55,937 bases of DNA, from the NCBI GenBank assembly GCA_003612405.1, contig RAYR01000029.1:1-55937 (forward strand). The letters run 5' to 3'. Shown in pieces: positions 1-8,929 of this stretch. Source of the DNA: a bacterium 0.1xD8-71 (GTDB lineage Bacteria; Bacillota; Clostridia; Lachnospirales; Lachnospiraceae). A program made the translations under genes and the position numbers. Under the pieces are notes generated by a model. The model was not told the origin of the DNA, did not search any database, and saw nothing but the letters and a program-made list of their open reading frames with translations. Numbering within the stretch: the first letter of the stretch is position 1; each line of letters begins with the position of its first letter.

Positions 1-216
1 CACATGATACAAAAATCATATTCTTCAATTGTTATTCAATTGGTCAAGGATGATGCTTCTTCTAAGAGCGAAAAACAGATTGAGGAAGAATTAACCAAGG
101 AATTGAATACAGAATTTAAGGGAAGATTGGAGATTGAGTATCAGTGGTTGGATACTATTCCGACTGATGAAAATGGTAAAACGAAGTTGATAGAGAAAGT
201 TTTTAAAGTGGAATAA
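1..216 (+). CDS. CapK-like adenylate-forming ligase, C-terminal fragment (runs off window start)
   Basis: The frame is open from base 1, so the ATG at base 4 is probably internal and this is the last ~71 residues of a longer protein. The fragment has the ending typical of phenylacetate-CoA ligase/CapK-family enzymes: a strand rich in IVIQLV, an acidic helix (EEELTKELNTEF), then a short strand and a loop with ENGK near the end, where the family usually has a conserved lysine-bearing GK(F/T) loop. Members activate a carboxylic acid with ATP; those in polysaccharide loci are thought to supply or attach substituents. The next gene begins 23 bp later behind an AGGAAAAG ribosome site, so it is probably cotranscribed. 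The family call rests on a short tail only. Confidence 0.6.
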   Translation, partial: HMIQKSYSSIVIQLVKDDASSKSEKQIEEELTKELNTEFKGRLEIEYQWLDTIPTDENGKTKLIEKVFKVE

Positions 217-239
217 ATAATATGGTGCAGGAAAAGTAA

Positions 240-1961
240 ATGTATATATTAGAGACCGTTAAGAAAATTTGGAATAAATTTGATGAAATTACAAAAAGGT
301 GGACAAAAACCCATTATTTATTATTAACGAGTTTTGTTTTAATATTGACTTATATTGTTTTTGGTGTTCAGGCAGAAAACAATGACGATCCGGGAATGAT
401 GCAATATATATCTGGCTTTCTGACAGGAAAGCCAGATATATTGCCTTATATAATGGGCATGCCATATACATATGTTATTTCCCGATTATATTTATTAAGC
501 ACGGCAATTCCCTGGTATGGATTAGCATTTGTTTTGATTAATACAGGGGCAGTGTTGATTATATGTGAAAAATGTATTAAAAATAATTGTACAAAAGAAA
601 ATTATTTCTGCTTTTTGTGCATTTATGTGTCAATTTTTCTTTATCAGCTTACAAATGTACAGTTTACAATGGTTGCGGGTCTCGCAGGTACAGCAGCCAT
701 AATGATTATATATGATATGAATGAAGAAAAGAAAATAAGGATTTTCGACATAGTTCTGGCGGTTATATTTTCATTTTTTTCATATAATATCAGATATCAG
801 TGCGGATTAGTTGCTTTAGGAGTAATGGTTTATTGTGTATTAGGAAATGGTATTCTTCTAAAAAAATGGAGCAAAAAGCAAATCATTTGTCTGTTTTCAT
901 GTATTGGAATAATGGTCATATCTGCACTTTCTAATATGATATATATCAATAATACAGATTGGAAAGAGTATGTTGATTTAAATTCTGAACGATCCCTTTA
1001 TATGGACTTAGCGGTAATTAAGTATGATGAAAATGAAGATTTTTATGAATCAATTGGTTGGGATGAAGATATTTATTATTTAACAACAAACTGGTGTTTT
1101 ATGGATGATAGTGCAAATCGTGAAAATTTTGCAATTTTGAACATAGAAAATAAAAAGAGAATGGCAGAGAATATGGTGTCTGTAGGGCAGAGAATATGGA
1201 AAATTTTATCTGACATAGTAGAGTTTGAAAGAACTTTGCGATGGCAAATAGCAATATTAGTGGGCTGGTCATTATGGATTTTGGTAGATTTCTTATATTT
1301 AATTCATAGTAAGGGACCGGAAACCATAAGAAAATTTATTTATTCAGCCGGATTTTATGCAATAGCATTGGCATTGATTATGTATCTTATAATTTTTGGA
1401 AGGTATAATAGCAGGACAGTAATTATGATTTTGTCAAGTTGCTTGCTTCCCGGTTTCAGATTATCTTCAATTAATCTGCAATGTATTCATAAAGAGAAAA
1501 AAATAGTTGGAATTACTCTTGCAATGGGATTATTTATATTAGCAGTGAGTGGATTGTGTAAACAGAAACAGAGACCTATATACACATACGATACATGGAA
1601 TAGTGTTTATGAGTATGTACTGAAACATAAAGACTGTATTTATGTAGGAGATGGATCTATGATTTTGCCGAATGATTTGTTTAAAACATTTACGCCTGGG
1701 GAACAGCCGACAAATTATACTTTTTGGGGAGGCTGGTTAGCAGATTCGCCGATGGCAGCAAATTATCTGGAGGCAAATGGATTGCAAGATTTGAAGTTAG
1801 CAGATATGCTTGATGATAATAAATTTTTTGTTGGAGATACAGCTTATATGGATTATCTGCTATCATATTATAATAAAAGATTTGATGATGTAACAGCTGA
1901 GGTGTATTACCAAACAGACCAGTTTACTGTATATGGATTTCGATGTTATAATAATGAATGA
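240..1961 (+). CDS. Multi-pass membrane protein with extracytoplasmic tail, possible GT-C-type glycosyltransferase
   Basis: The product is a 573-residue membrane protein. About 20 cytosolic residues precede the first hydrophobic helix (~26-43). An acidic NDDPGM motif follows at ~48, where GT-C glycosyltransferases carry their catalytic acidic pair in the first outer loop. Further helices run to ~440, and a hydrophilic tail of ~130 residues follows. The same layout and local motifs (NDD, IPWYGL, an AGLA-rich helix, tail blocks) recur in the minus-strand gene at 49959-51782, so the two are paralogues. A start at 240 is supported by AGGAAAAG just upstream. I infer transfer of a lipid-linked sugar to a surface polymer; the family is not one I can name, and a non-enzymatic role is possible. 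Confidence 0.6.
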   Translation: MYILETVKKIWNKFDEITKRWTKTHYLLLTSFVLILTYIVFGVQAENNDDPGMMQYISGFLTGKPDILPYIMGMPYTYVISRLYLLSTAIPWYGLAFVLINTGAVLIICEKCIKNNCTKENYFCFLCIYVSIFLYQLTNVQFTMVAGLAGTAAIMIIYDMNEEKKIRIFDIVLAVIFSFFSYNIRYQCGLVALGVMVYCVLGNGILLKKWSKKQIICLFSCIGIMVISALSNMIYINNTDWKEYVDLNSERSLYMDLAVIKYDENEDFYESIGWDEDIYYLTTNWCFMDDSANRENFAILNIENKKRMAENMVSVGQRIWKILSDIVEFERTLRWQIAILVGWSLWILVDFLYLIHSKGPETIRKFIYSAGFYAIALALIMYLIIFGRYNSRTVIMILSSCLLPGFRLSSINLQCIHKEKKIVGITLAMGLFILAVSGLCKQKQRPIYTYDTWNSVYEYVLKHKDCIYVGDGSMILPNDLFKTFTPGEQPTNYTFWGGWLADSPMAANYLEANGLQDLKLADMLDDNKFFVGDTAYMDYLLSYYNKRFDDVTAEVYYQTDQFTVYGFRCYNNE

Positions 1962-1971
1962 TGGTGCTATA

Positions 1972-2352
1972 ATGAAGAATAATAAAATTTATGTTTTCTT
2001 TTCTTTACACATACTGTTGGCGGTATATTCTTTAAGTGGAATATGTGGAAAATTGGCGGCTGCATTTGAGGTTCTAAGTCCTGGATTTGTTCTATGCTAT
2101 GGTGGGTTGCTTTTTATTTTTGGGATATATGCAATATGCTGGCAACAGATAATCAAGAGACTTTCTCTCACAGTGGCTTTTGCAAATAAGGCAATTACAG
2201 TTGTCTGGGGGATCATTTGGGGATATCTATTTTTTGATGAAGCGATAACATTGAAGAAACTTATAGGTGCAGCTTTGGTAATGACCGGAATTGTGTTATA
2301 TGCAAAGACGGGTGATGATTTGGACAGAGACGAGGGGGGTGTGGAGCAGTGA
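1972..2352 (+). CDS. Small EamA/SMR-type transporter subunit (ArnE/ArnF-like), first of a pair
   Basis: The protein is about 126 residues with four predicted membrane helices, typical of the small multidrug resistance/EamA half-transporters. Its C-terminal half has the usual pattern of a helix with WGxxxG(Y), a short FFDE(A)I turn, then KKLIGAALVMTGIVL. In-frame ATGs also exist at 1933 and 1954 inside the preceding gene; 1972 gives the compact family length, but no convincing ribosome site decides it. It overlaps the next gene by 4 bp. Such tandem pairs include ArnE/ArnF, which flip undecaprenyl-phosphate-linked aminoarabinose, so I infer a heterodimeric flippase for a lipid-linked sugar. Drug or metabolite export is the alternative. 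Confidence 0.7.
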   Translation: MKNNKIYVFFSLHILLAVYSLSGICGKLAAAFEVLSPGFVLCYGGLLFIFGIYAICWQQIIKRLSLTVAFANKAITVVWGIIWGYLFFDEAITLKKLIGAALVMTGIVLYAKTGDDLDRDEGGVEQ

Positions 2353-2699
2353 CGATGAGATTTCTGGCATATGCCTCTCTTATGATATTTGGGACATTTG
2401 TAAGTTCAATTGCACAGGTGATGTTGAAAAAAGCAGCGATGAAAGATTATTCCTCCCATTTTAGAGAATATTTTAATCCGACAGTCATTATAGCATATAT
2501 TATATTTTTGGGGGCTTCATTTTTGGGTATACTTGCCTATAAAGTTGTTCCGTTATCCATGGGGGCAATTTTAGAAGCAACAAGTTATATTTATGTGACA
2601 ATTTTTGGAGTAACGATTTTTAAAGAGACAATAACAAAAAAGAGAATCATAGCTTTGCTTATAATACTGTCTGGTATTGTAGTTTATGCATTAGGATAA
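2349..2699 (+). CDS. Small EamA/SMR-type transporter subunit, second of the pair
   Basis: This 116-residue (114 if the ATG at 2355 is used) four-helix protein matches the small EamA/SMR half-transporter pattern. There is a VxSSIAQVMLKKA first helix with its Q and K residues, a helix with KVVPLSMGAILEA(T)SY, and the closing FKETITKKRIIALLIILSGIVV block. The GTG start overlaps the stop of the previous gene (GTGA), a sign of coupled translation and of a 1:1 complex. The downstream gene begins 4 bp after its stop and encodes a GT-C-like protein. A polyprenyl-phosphate sugar flippase feeding that transferase is the most economical reading, by analogy with ArnE/ArnF and ArnT; it is not demonstrated. 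Confidence 0.72.
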   Translation: MTMRFLAYASLMIFGTFVSSIAQVMLKKAAMKDYSSHFREYFNPTVIIAYIIFLGASFLGILAYKVVPLSMGAILEATSYIYVTIFGVTIFKETITKKRIIALLIILSGIVVYALG

Positions 2700-2703
2700 G
2701 AAA

Positions 2704-4542
2704 ATGAAAAATTTTAATATAGGTATTATGAATATTGTAAAAGAATATGAAAGAATAAGCTGTAAGGTAAAAAATAAGATTGGTTGGGAATTGACAGAGA
2801 TTGTTTTTTTGTCAGGGTGTATTTTTGCGTCGATTATGATGTTTATAAGAGCCTTTTATGGTACGGAGTTTACTGACGAGGCTTACACGGTATCAGATGC
2901 ATTGGCAATTATGCATGGTAATATTCCCTACACCTATAATAGTATAATTGCGGCAGGAATGTCCTTTATCCCTATTATATTTTATAAAATATATGAGTTT
3001 TTTGTGCCGGATTTAGAGGGTATTTTTCTGTATTCAAGGCTTACATTCATAGCATTTAGATTATGTATTATTATTGCGATCTATCACTTACTTGCAAAGG
3101 AATTGATCAGAAAATGGAGATTGCTTGTGGTGGGAATTTTAATTCCATTTGCGGGTGCATTTTCAGGGGCAATTCTTCAAAACTGGGGTTACAATGCAAC
3201 TTCTATATATTTAATACTTTTGGTGGTATTTATGTTATATACCACTTTGCAGGAATTTGAGAGAGGGAAGAAACATTATTGCAAATTGTTAATATGTGGT
3301 TTTTTGACGGCGGTAGCAGTATTTGCACATTCAGGTTATGCTATCACAGTTTTTGTATTTGTTCTTTTAATATTTTTAAATACCAAAAAAGGAGAACAGA
3401 TTATATCTGTTTTATTTTATTGCATAGGTGGAATTTTAGAAATACTTGTTGCATTAATTCCTATTGTAATACAATCAGGACTAAATAAGTTTATATATGG
3501 AGTACAGACTATGCTCTCCGGAAGTCCGAAAGGTTTTATTCAGAGTACAGTATATGAGCGTGCACAATATGTGCTATGGTGTATAAAACCGGGCTGGATT
3601 CTGTTGATAGGTAGTAGTATATTGATATATTATGTAAGTAGAAAATATATTCGCGTGGATAACAAGAAACTTTCAAATAGAGAATATTGGATATTGGCGG
3701 TTGGGAGTGGAATTTTATTAAGTATAATACATGCCAGGGCTGTAGACCGTGATTTTTTTACTTTCGCAGGCAGTATGTGTATGTGCGCGTTTTTCTTATT
3801 AATTCCAATTTATAAGAAATGGTCATCACTATCATGGTATTTAGGTATTTATAATTTTGTTTTTATTGTAGGGATGACTCTTAGCACTTTAACTGGGGAC
3901 AGATTTTATTACTGTATTCCAATGCTGATTCCGATTCTCATTATTTTATTTAAGGAGAAATCCGGCTTAACCAGGTATGTTGCTGTTGCATTGTCGATTA
4001 TTTTTATAATATTTCAGGGATATGAAGATTTTAATGCTATGTATAGGGATGACGCGATTACGTATCTTACAGCGAAAGTGGAATCGGGTGTATATAAAGG
4101 GATATATACAACGCCTGACAGGGCAAGGGATTTAGTAGAGCTGGAACATTATCTGAATGAAAATATTCAAGAATGGGAATCGGTTTCATTTAGAGATAAC
4201 GTTCCGGTAGCATATCTGATGAGAAATACAAATATTTGTGATGTGCGGACATGGGATGCAATGCAGTGGTCTTATGGATGTGATGATCCCTTTATTATGT
4301 ATAGGTATTATAAAAATAAAGAACAAATACCAGATGTTATTGCATATATAGATTTTGGGCGGGATGATTCTATGAGTATTGAGAATCCATCAGATGTATT
4401 TCAATATAATGATTTTGTTAATAAATACTATTATTTAGACAAAAATGATTTTAAAAACAATACATTTCGGGTTTTGATTTATCGTAACAATGGGACATTT
4501 GATGGAGACTTTGACAAATTGATAGAGTCAATAAGCAGTTGA
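2704..4542 (+). CDS. GT-C-like integral membrane glycosyltransferase (ArnT/PMT-type architecture)
   Basis: The product has 612 residues. A first helix at ~37-55 is followed by an outer loop with FTDEAY. A DEA(x)Y motif here is the hallmark of GT39/GT83-type transferases that use polyprenyl-phosphate sugars. About ten more hydrophobic segments follow, then a C-terminal outer domain of ~150 residues with many Tyr and Asp. It lies 4 bp after the paired small transporters, an arrangement that recalls arnT with arnE/arnF. I infer that it moves a flipped sugar onto a surface polymer or protein. Low GC and A-rich codon use match its neighbours up to ~10.2 kb. Acceptor and sugar are unknown. Confidence 0.62.
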   Translation: MKNFNIGIMNIVKEYERISCKVKNKIGWELTEIVFLSGCIFASIMMFIRAFYGTEFTDEAYTVSDALAIMHGNIPYTYNSIIAAGMSFIPIIFYKIYEFFVPDLEGIFLYSRLTFIAFRLCIIIAIYHLLAKELIRKWRLLVVGILIPFAGAFSGAILQNWGYNATSIYLILLVVFMLYTTLQEFERGKKHYCKLLICGFLTAVAVFAHSGYAITVFVFVLLIFLNTKKGEQIISVLFYCIGGILEILVALIPIVIQSGLNKFIYGVQTMLSGSPKGFIQSTVYERAQYVLWCIKPGWILLIGSSILIYYVSRKYIRVDNKKLSNREYWILAVGSGILLSIIHARAVDRDFFTFAGSMCMCAFFLLIPIYKKWSSLSWYLGIYNFVFIVGMTLSTLTGDRFYYCIPMLIPILIILFKEKSGLTRYVAVALSIIFIIFQGYEDFNAMYRDDAITYLTAKVESGVYKGIYTTPDRARDLVELEHYLNENIQEWESVSFRDNVPVAYLMRNTNICDVRTWDAMQWSYGCDDPFIMYRYYKNKEQIPDVIAYIDFGRDDSMSIENPSDVFQYNDFVNKYYYLDKNDFKNNTFRVLIYRNNGTFDGDFDKLIESISS

Positions 4543-4567
4543 TGATATTAGAGAAAGGGGCTGGGGG

Positions 4568-5923
4568 ATGTCATTTACAGGTTTGACATTTTTACTAGTA
4601 TTTTTACCAATAACATTACTGTTGTATTTTGTCGCAGGGGTTAATGTTAGGCCATGGGTTCTTTTGTGTGCCAATTTGTTCTTTTATGCGTTGGGACAAA
4701 TGGATTTTATGGTAATTTTATGTTTGTTGACGGTAATTAATACATATATAGCAATAGTTTTGGGACATTTAAATGTAAAAAAGGTAAGAGGATTGTTGCT
4801 TATTATAGGTATTGCCGGAAATATGTGTCTTTTGGCCTATTATAAATATAGCGGTGAACATTTATTACCTATAGGTTTATCTTTTTATACTTTTAAGGCA
4901 GTCAGTGTAATTGTAGATAGTTATAAAGGTAAGGTATCTATAAAGACGCCGATTGATGTTATGAATTATTTGCTGTTTTTTGGGCAGATTCAGTCAGGAC
5001 CGATTTCGAGATTTGAGGTTGAGGACTCGTTTAATACGAGGGAGGGGTTAAGCTTAACTAACTTTTCTAAAGGAGTAGAATATTTTTTGGTGGGTTTTTC
5101 TAAGAAGATATTGATTGCAGATGTGCTTGTGAAGATTACGGATGAAGTCTTTGCCAGTAAGAATTTATCTGTACCCTATACATGGTTGGGGGCGGTGTGT
5201 TTTAGTTTACAGTTATATTACGATTTTTCGGGATATTCTGACATGGCTATGGGTATCAGCAACATGTTTGGGATGCCATGTAAAGAAAACTTTCATTATC
5301 CATATGCAACAGCCTCAATTGGTGAATTTTGGAGGCGGTGGCATATTACTTTAGGTGATTGGTTTAGAGATTATGTATATATACCTCTTGGCGGGTCAAG
5401 GGGAAAATTATGGTGTACGATTTTAAATTTGGGAATTGTATGGCTGCTTACTGGTATATGGCATGGAAATACGGGCGGATTCCTTTTGTGGGGAATGATG
5501 TATTTTGTATTGATTACATTTGAGAAAATGACGGGGTATCCTCAAAAATTTAAAATTAGACTCAGTAAAATTATATATAGGATTTTTGCATTGATAATGA
5601 TTAACTTCCTTTGGGTAGTGTTTTATTTTGGGCATGTATCGGCAGCGTTTAATTTTATCAGAGGGATGTTGATACCATCTGCGTATAATATCAGTATAGA
5701 CAGGGCGCGTTTTTTGTTTAATGAATATAGAGTATTTATATTGGCAGCGGTGGTGCTTGCAACACCAATAGTTCCTTCTGCTATGAAGTGGTGTCAGAAA
5801 TACAGAGAAACCGAGATTTGCGCCAATATTATTTATGGTGTTGCGATGGCGGGATTATTTCTTCTTTCTTTGTCTATGATAGTGAGCGGAGGGACTAATC
5901 CCTTCCTGTACATCGGATTTTAG
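4568..5923 (+). CDS. MBOAT-family membrane O-acyltransferase (AlgI/DltB-like)
   Basis: This 451-residue protein with many membrane helices carries the MBOAT signatures FWRRWHITLG(D)WFRDYVY near residue 253 and GIWHG near 296, the latter with the presumed catalytic histidine. MBOAT enzymes of the AlgI/DltB/PatA group move an acyl group across the membrane towards an extracellular polymer and hand it to an SGNH-type partner. That partner, a DHHW protein, is encoded 15 bp downstream. The start at 4568 lies behind a purine-rich GAAAGGGGCTGGGGG stretch. The likely job is O-acetylation of the glycan built by this locus. It is one of three MBOAT genes in the window and the only one in the AT-rich part. 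Confidence 0.92.
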   Translation: MSFTGLTFLLVFLPITLLLYFVAGVNVRPWVLLCANLFFYALGQMDFMVILCLLTVINTYIAIVLGHLNVKKVRGLLLIIGIAGNMCLLAYYKYSGEHLLPIGLSFYTFKAVSVIVDSYKGKVSIKTPIDVMNYLLFFGQIQSGPISRFEVEDSFNTREGLSLTNFSKGVEYFLVGFSKKILIADVLVKITDEVFASKNLSVPYTWLGAVCFSLQLYYDFSGYSDMAMGISNMFGMPCKENFHYPYATASIGEFWRRWHITLGDWFRDYVYIPLGGSRGKLWCTILNLGIVWLLTGIWHGNTGGFLLWGMMYFVLITFEKMTGYPQKFKIRLSKIIYRIFALIMINFLWVVFYFGHVSAAFNFIRGMLIPSAYNISIDRARFLFNEYRVFILAAVVLATPIVPSAMKWCQKYRETEICANIIYGVAMAGLFLLSLSMIVSGGTNPFLYIGF

Positions 5924-5938
5924 AGGGAGGTGAATAGG

Positions 5939-7228
5939 ATGGGGAAGGATATTGTATTTATTCGCAATATGGTTTTGACAGTGGCATTTGTTGCTTTTAT
6001 AGGCTATAATGCACATAATACAAAAGCATTGGATAATCTTGAAGATATCGTTGATGTGGTTTTTCCAACGAAAAAAAGCATAGAAATAGAGGAAAACAAA
6101 TTTAATATAACTAAGGTACAGAAAAATAAGGGTAAAATATTAGCGGATTGCCTGAATGATGTTTCTAAAAATATCAATGATTTATTGCCCTATCAAGAGA
6201 AGCTTGTTAATCTGAGTGGGACATTGATGAGAGCTACCGGTATTAGAGATTATTATAATTCAGAATATGCAATTAATGTTACTACAAGTGATTATATTAT
6301 TAGTCAGGTAGGGCAGACATCTACAGATTATGAAGTATCTCAGATGATACAATTGAAGAAATATCTGGATAAGCAAGGTATCAGACTTCTCTATGTAAAC
6401 GAGCCTGCCAAGTATATTGATGATGATATATTTAGAAACGAATTTAGCGCAGAAACTTATTTAAATAGAAATGCAGATTTGTTTTTGAAAAGACTTAGTG
6501 AGGCGGAGATAGAATATATTGATCTGCGTGACAATATCAGAGAAGAGGGATTGAACTGTAATGATCTTTTTTATAGAACAGATCATCATTGGACAGTTCC
6601 TACATCCAAGTGGGCAGCTGAGATTATTGCCAAGAAGCTTAATGATGATTATGGTTATGACATTGATTTAAATTTATATGCAGACGAAAACTTTAATTAT
6701 ATGGAATATGAAAACTGTTGGCTCGGAGAACAGGGGAGAAAGCTTGCGGAAAGTTATATAGGAATGGAAAACTATACACTTATAGTTCCGGCGTATGATA
6801 CCAGTTTTTCACGCAATATAAATGGGTCACTTACAGAGGGTGACTTTAATATTTTCATAGATTATTCGGTGTATTCAGATTCATATGATATGGATTGGGA
6901 ATTTCAACCGGCTAAGTTAAAGGGATGGCATTATAGTTATAATGGCGATGGATGTATTCAGAACAATAATGCCGATTTTGGAAATGTGCTTATTTTAGGT
7001 GATTCTTATGAAAGAACATTAATACCATTTATGTCGCTGGGTATTCGGAATATCTATAAAATAGAGCCGAGATATATGAGTAGTAAAGATATACAGGCAG
7101 TCATAGAATCCGGTGATTATGATACAGTGATTTTAACATATGCTCAGTTTATGATTGGAGCACATGATAATCCAGATAATGCAAATTACAGGATGTTTAC
7201 TTTTTTTGAGGATACTTCTGATAATTGA
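5939..7228 (+). CDS. DHHW-family (AlgX/AlgJ-like SGNH) extracellular acyl-transfer partner of MBOAT
   Basis: The protein has 429 residues with one N-terminal hydrophobic segment (~10-25) acting as signal anchor, then an extracellular domain. The defining TDHHWT motif lies near residue 215 and an SGNH-type GDSYER block near 354; these supply Asp/His and the serine nucleophile in the AlgJ/AlgX/DHHW superfamily. The family finishes the acyl transfer begun by the MBOAT enzyme, whose gene is immediately upstream. I chose ATG 5939 over GTG 5930 because AGGGAGG sits 7 bp before it. No defect is visible, so the pair should be active. The acyl group, usually acetyl in such pairs, is inferred. Confidence 0.88.
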   Translation: MGKDIVFIRNMVLTVAFVAFIGYNAHNTKALDNLEDIVDVVFPTKKSIEIEENKFNITKVQKNKGKILADCLNDVSKNINDLLPYQEKLVNLSGTLMRATGIRDYYNSEYAINVTTSDYIISQVGQTSTDYEVSQMIQLKKYLDKQGIRLLYVNEPAKYIDDDIFRNEFSAETYLNRNADLFLKRLSEAEIEYIDLRDNIREEGLNCNDLFYRTDHHWTVPTSKWAAEIIAKKLNDDYGYDIDLNLYADENFNYMEYENCWLGEQGRKLAESYIGMENYTLIVPAYDTSFSRNINGSLTEGDFNIFIDYSVYSDSYDMDWEFQPAKLKGWHYSYNGDGCIQNNNADFGNVLILGDSYERTLIPFMSLGIRNIYKIEPRYMSSKDIQAVIESGDYDTVILTYAQFMIGAHDNPDNANYRMFTFFEDTSDN

Positions 7229-7249
7229 AATTTATGGTTCTATAAATAT

Positions 7250-7296
7250 GGGAGGTTGAGAAGTTGATTAGTTTTGTAATACCCTGCTATAAATAA
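7250..7296 (+). pseudogene. Duplicated 5' end of a GtrB-type gene (SD plus 10 codons, then stop)
   Basis: GGGAGG (7250-7255) and a TTG start at 7264 open a reading frame coding MISFVIPCYK followed at once by TAA. The same ten residues begin the intact GtrB-like gene at 8931. Bases 7263-7294 match 8930-8961 with a single C/T difference over 32 bp, after which the sequences diverge. I read this as the original start of the GtrB gene, cut off when the segment carrying the Schlafen-type gene was inserted. The downstream copy has a different upstream sequence but also a usable ribosome site. Confidence 0.8.
7263..7294 (+). repeat. 32-bp direct repeat, left copy (flank of inserted Schlafen-type gene)
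   Basis: This copy matches 8930-8961 at 31 of 32 positions; the only difference is C versus T in the Cys/Tyr-codon region. The two copies enclose about 1.64 kb that contain only the Schlafen/AlbA-type gene and its presumed promoter. The length is longer than an ordinary transposase target duplication and resembles attL/attR core repeats or a recombination junction. Confidence 0.9.
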
Positions 7297-7319
7297 ACTA
7301 TAAAAACCACAAAAAACTA

Positions 7320-7347
7320 ATGACTACATTAATGAATACTTTATAAT
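7320..7347 (+). promoter_or_regulatory. Candidate promoter of the Schlafen-type gene
   Basis: A perfect TATAAT at 7342-7347 follows a weak -35-like ATGACT at 7320-7325 with a 16-bp spacer. It lies inside the direct-repeat-bounded segment, so the inserted gene probably carries its own promoter. The -35 is poor, and AT-rich sequence gives such matches by chance. Confidence 0.4.
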
Positions 7348-7393
7348 TTTAGATTTATATATAGTAAAGGCAAACCGGGAAAGAAGTGAATAT

Positions 7394-8896
7394 ATGGCGA
7401 TACCAACAAATATTAAAACCCTATTGTCCGGTGAGGTGGTTGAATGGGCAAGAATTGAATTTAAAGAAACATGGGATGCAGCAGCATCTTTAAAATCCGT
7501 CTGTGCATTTGCCAATGATCTTGACAACTGGGGCGGGGGATATATTGTTATCGGAGTAAAAGAAGAAGATGGCAGACCTGCATATCCATTACAGGGGATT
7601 CCGATAGAAAAAATTGATGCATACCAGAAGAGTATTTATGAAAAGTGTAAATTAATCAGACCGGGTTATACACCGATAATAGGAGTTGAAACATATCAGG
7701 ATAAGCAGTTTATTGTTATTTGGTGTCCTGGTGGCGACAGCAGACCATATTCTTCTCCCAAGACTATGAAAAAAGATAATAAAGAGCGTATCCATTATAT
7801 TCGTAAGGCTTCAAATACGGTCGAACCATCGGATGATGAAGAAAAGGATTTATTTAACTTAGCTAATAGAATACCGTTTGATGACAGGGCAAATCACGAA
7901 GCTGAAATATCGGATTTGAATATTACACTTATTCAGAATTATCTGAAAGAAGTTAAAAGTTCTCTGTATGAAAAGGCAAAGTCAGGAGACTTTGTGGAAG
8001 TATGCAGTGATATGAGTATTATTAGTAATCTTCCGGAGTATGTGAAACCTAAAAATGTGGGACTGATGTTTTTTAGTATGGAGCCGGACAAGTTCTTTCC
8101 ATATACGCAGATAGATATTGTGCAGTTTCCTGATGGCCTTGGTGGTGACAATATTATTGAAAATACATTTAAGGGACCGATTCATCAGCAACTTAGAGAT
8201 GCCTTACAATTTATAAAAAACACGATTATTTCACAAAAAGTGGTAAAGTATCCGGATAGGGCAGAATCGGATCGCCTTTTCAATTATCCATATGCAGCAG
8301 TGGAAGAAGCGTTATCAAACGCGGTTTATCACCGTGCTTATGATGTACGTGAGCCAATTGAGGTGCGTATTGAACGCGATAGAATAGAGATTGTCAGTTT
8401 CCCGGGACCAGATCGTTCTGTAACACAGGAAGGATTGAGGAAATATCGTGTATCGAATCGAAGATATCGAAACCGCCGGATTGGCGATTTTTTGAAAGAG
8501 CTCCATTTGACAGAGGGTAGAAATACAGGATTCAAAAAGATTTTAGATGCATTGGAAGAAAATGGATCACCAAAACCAGAGTTTGAAACAGATGATGACC
8601 ACAGTTATTTCATTTCAAGATTATTTGTTCACGAAGCCTTTTTAAAAAGGGAGCCAAAAAGGAGCCAAAAAGGAGCCAAAAAGGAGCCAAAAAGGAGTCA
8701 AAAAGGAGCCGAAAGGAAAGAGGAAATTATAGCAATTTTGGCTGAAAATCCTAAAGTGACACAGATAAAACTCATGGAAATGTTAGAACTAAGCAGGAAA
8801 CAGGTACAAAAAGAAATAAAGGAGCTACAGGAGCAAGGTGTACTTGTAAGAGAAGGTTCTAATCGGGGCGGGAAGTGGATTGTAAAAAAGAATTGA
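7394..8896 (+). CDS. Schlafen/AlbA_2-type putative transcriptional regulator with RecG-like ATP-binding domain and winged helix
   Basis: The 500-residue protein has three parts. An AlbA_2-type domain occupies ~15-150 (FKETWDAA, NWGGGYIVIGVKE). A GHKL-like ATP-binding region lies at ~300-400 with EEALSNAVYHR as the N-box. A C-terminal winged helix at ~445-500 ends in a basic wing. Proteins of this make-up are annotated as ATP-binding transcriptional regulators; a role in phage defence is also known for some Schlafen-type proteins. Between the last two domains lies a KRSQKGAK-rich linker coded by an 11-bp tandem repeat (8650-8715), so slippage would shift the frame and remove the winged helix. 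The gene sits between 32-bp direct repeats that split a GtrB-type gene, and has no glycan role that I can see. Confidence 0.82.
   Translation: MAIPTNIKTLLSGEVVEWARIEFKETWDAAASLKSVCAFANDLDNWGGGYIVIGVKEEDGRPAYPLQGIPIEKIDAYQKSIYEKCKLIRPGYTPIIGVETYQDKQFIVIWCPGGDSRPYSSPKTMKKDNKERIHYIRKASNTVEPSDDEEKDLFNLANRIPFDDRANHEAEISDLNITLIQNYLKEVKSSLYEKAKSGDFVEVCSDMSIISNLPEYVKPKNVGLMFFSMEPDKFFPYTQIDIVQFPDGLGGDNIIENTFKGPIHQQLRDALQFIKNTIISQKVVKYPDRAESDRLFNYPYAAVEEALSNAVYHRAYDVREPIEVRIERDRIEIVSFPGPDRSVTQEGLRKYRVSNRRYRNRRIGDFLKELHLTEGRNTGFKKILDALEENGSPKPEFETDDDHSYFISRLFVHEAFLKREPKRSQKGAKKEPKRSQKGAERKEEIIAILAENPKVTQIKLMEMLELSRKQVQKEIKELQEQGVLVREGSNRGGKWIVKKN
8650..8715 (+). repeat. 11-bp tandem repeat (about six units of GGAGCCAAAAA) inside the Schlafen-type gene
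   Basis: Units begin at 8650, 8661, 8672, 8683, 8694 and 8705. The first four are identical, the fifth has one change (GGAGTC) and the sixth is degenerate. Because 11 is not a multiple of 3, each gain or loss of one unit changes the frame; three units give the 11-residue period seen in the linker. Each unit also resembles a ribosome-binding sequence (GGAG). Confidence 0.95.
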
Positions 8897-8929
8897 TATA
8901 AAAGTTTCTAAAAGGAAGAAGGTAAAAAG

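Noticed and set aside
8650..8715. CRISPR-like or clustered repeat
   Set aside because: Units are 11 bp, contiguous and within a coding frame; there are no spacers.
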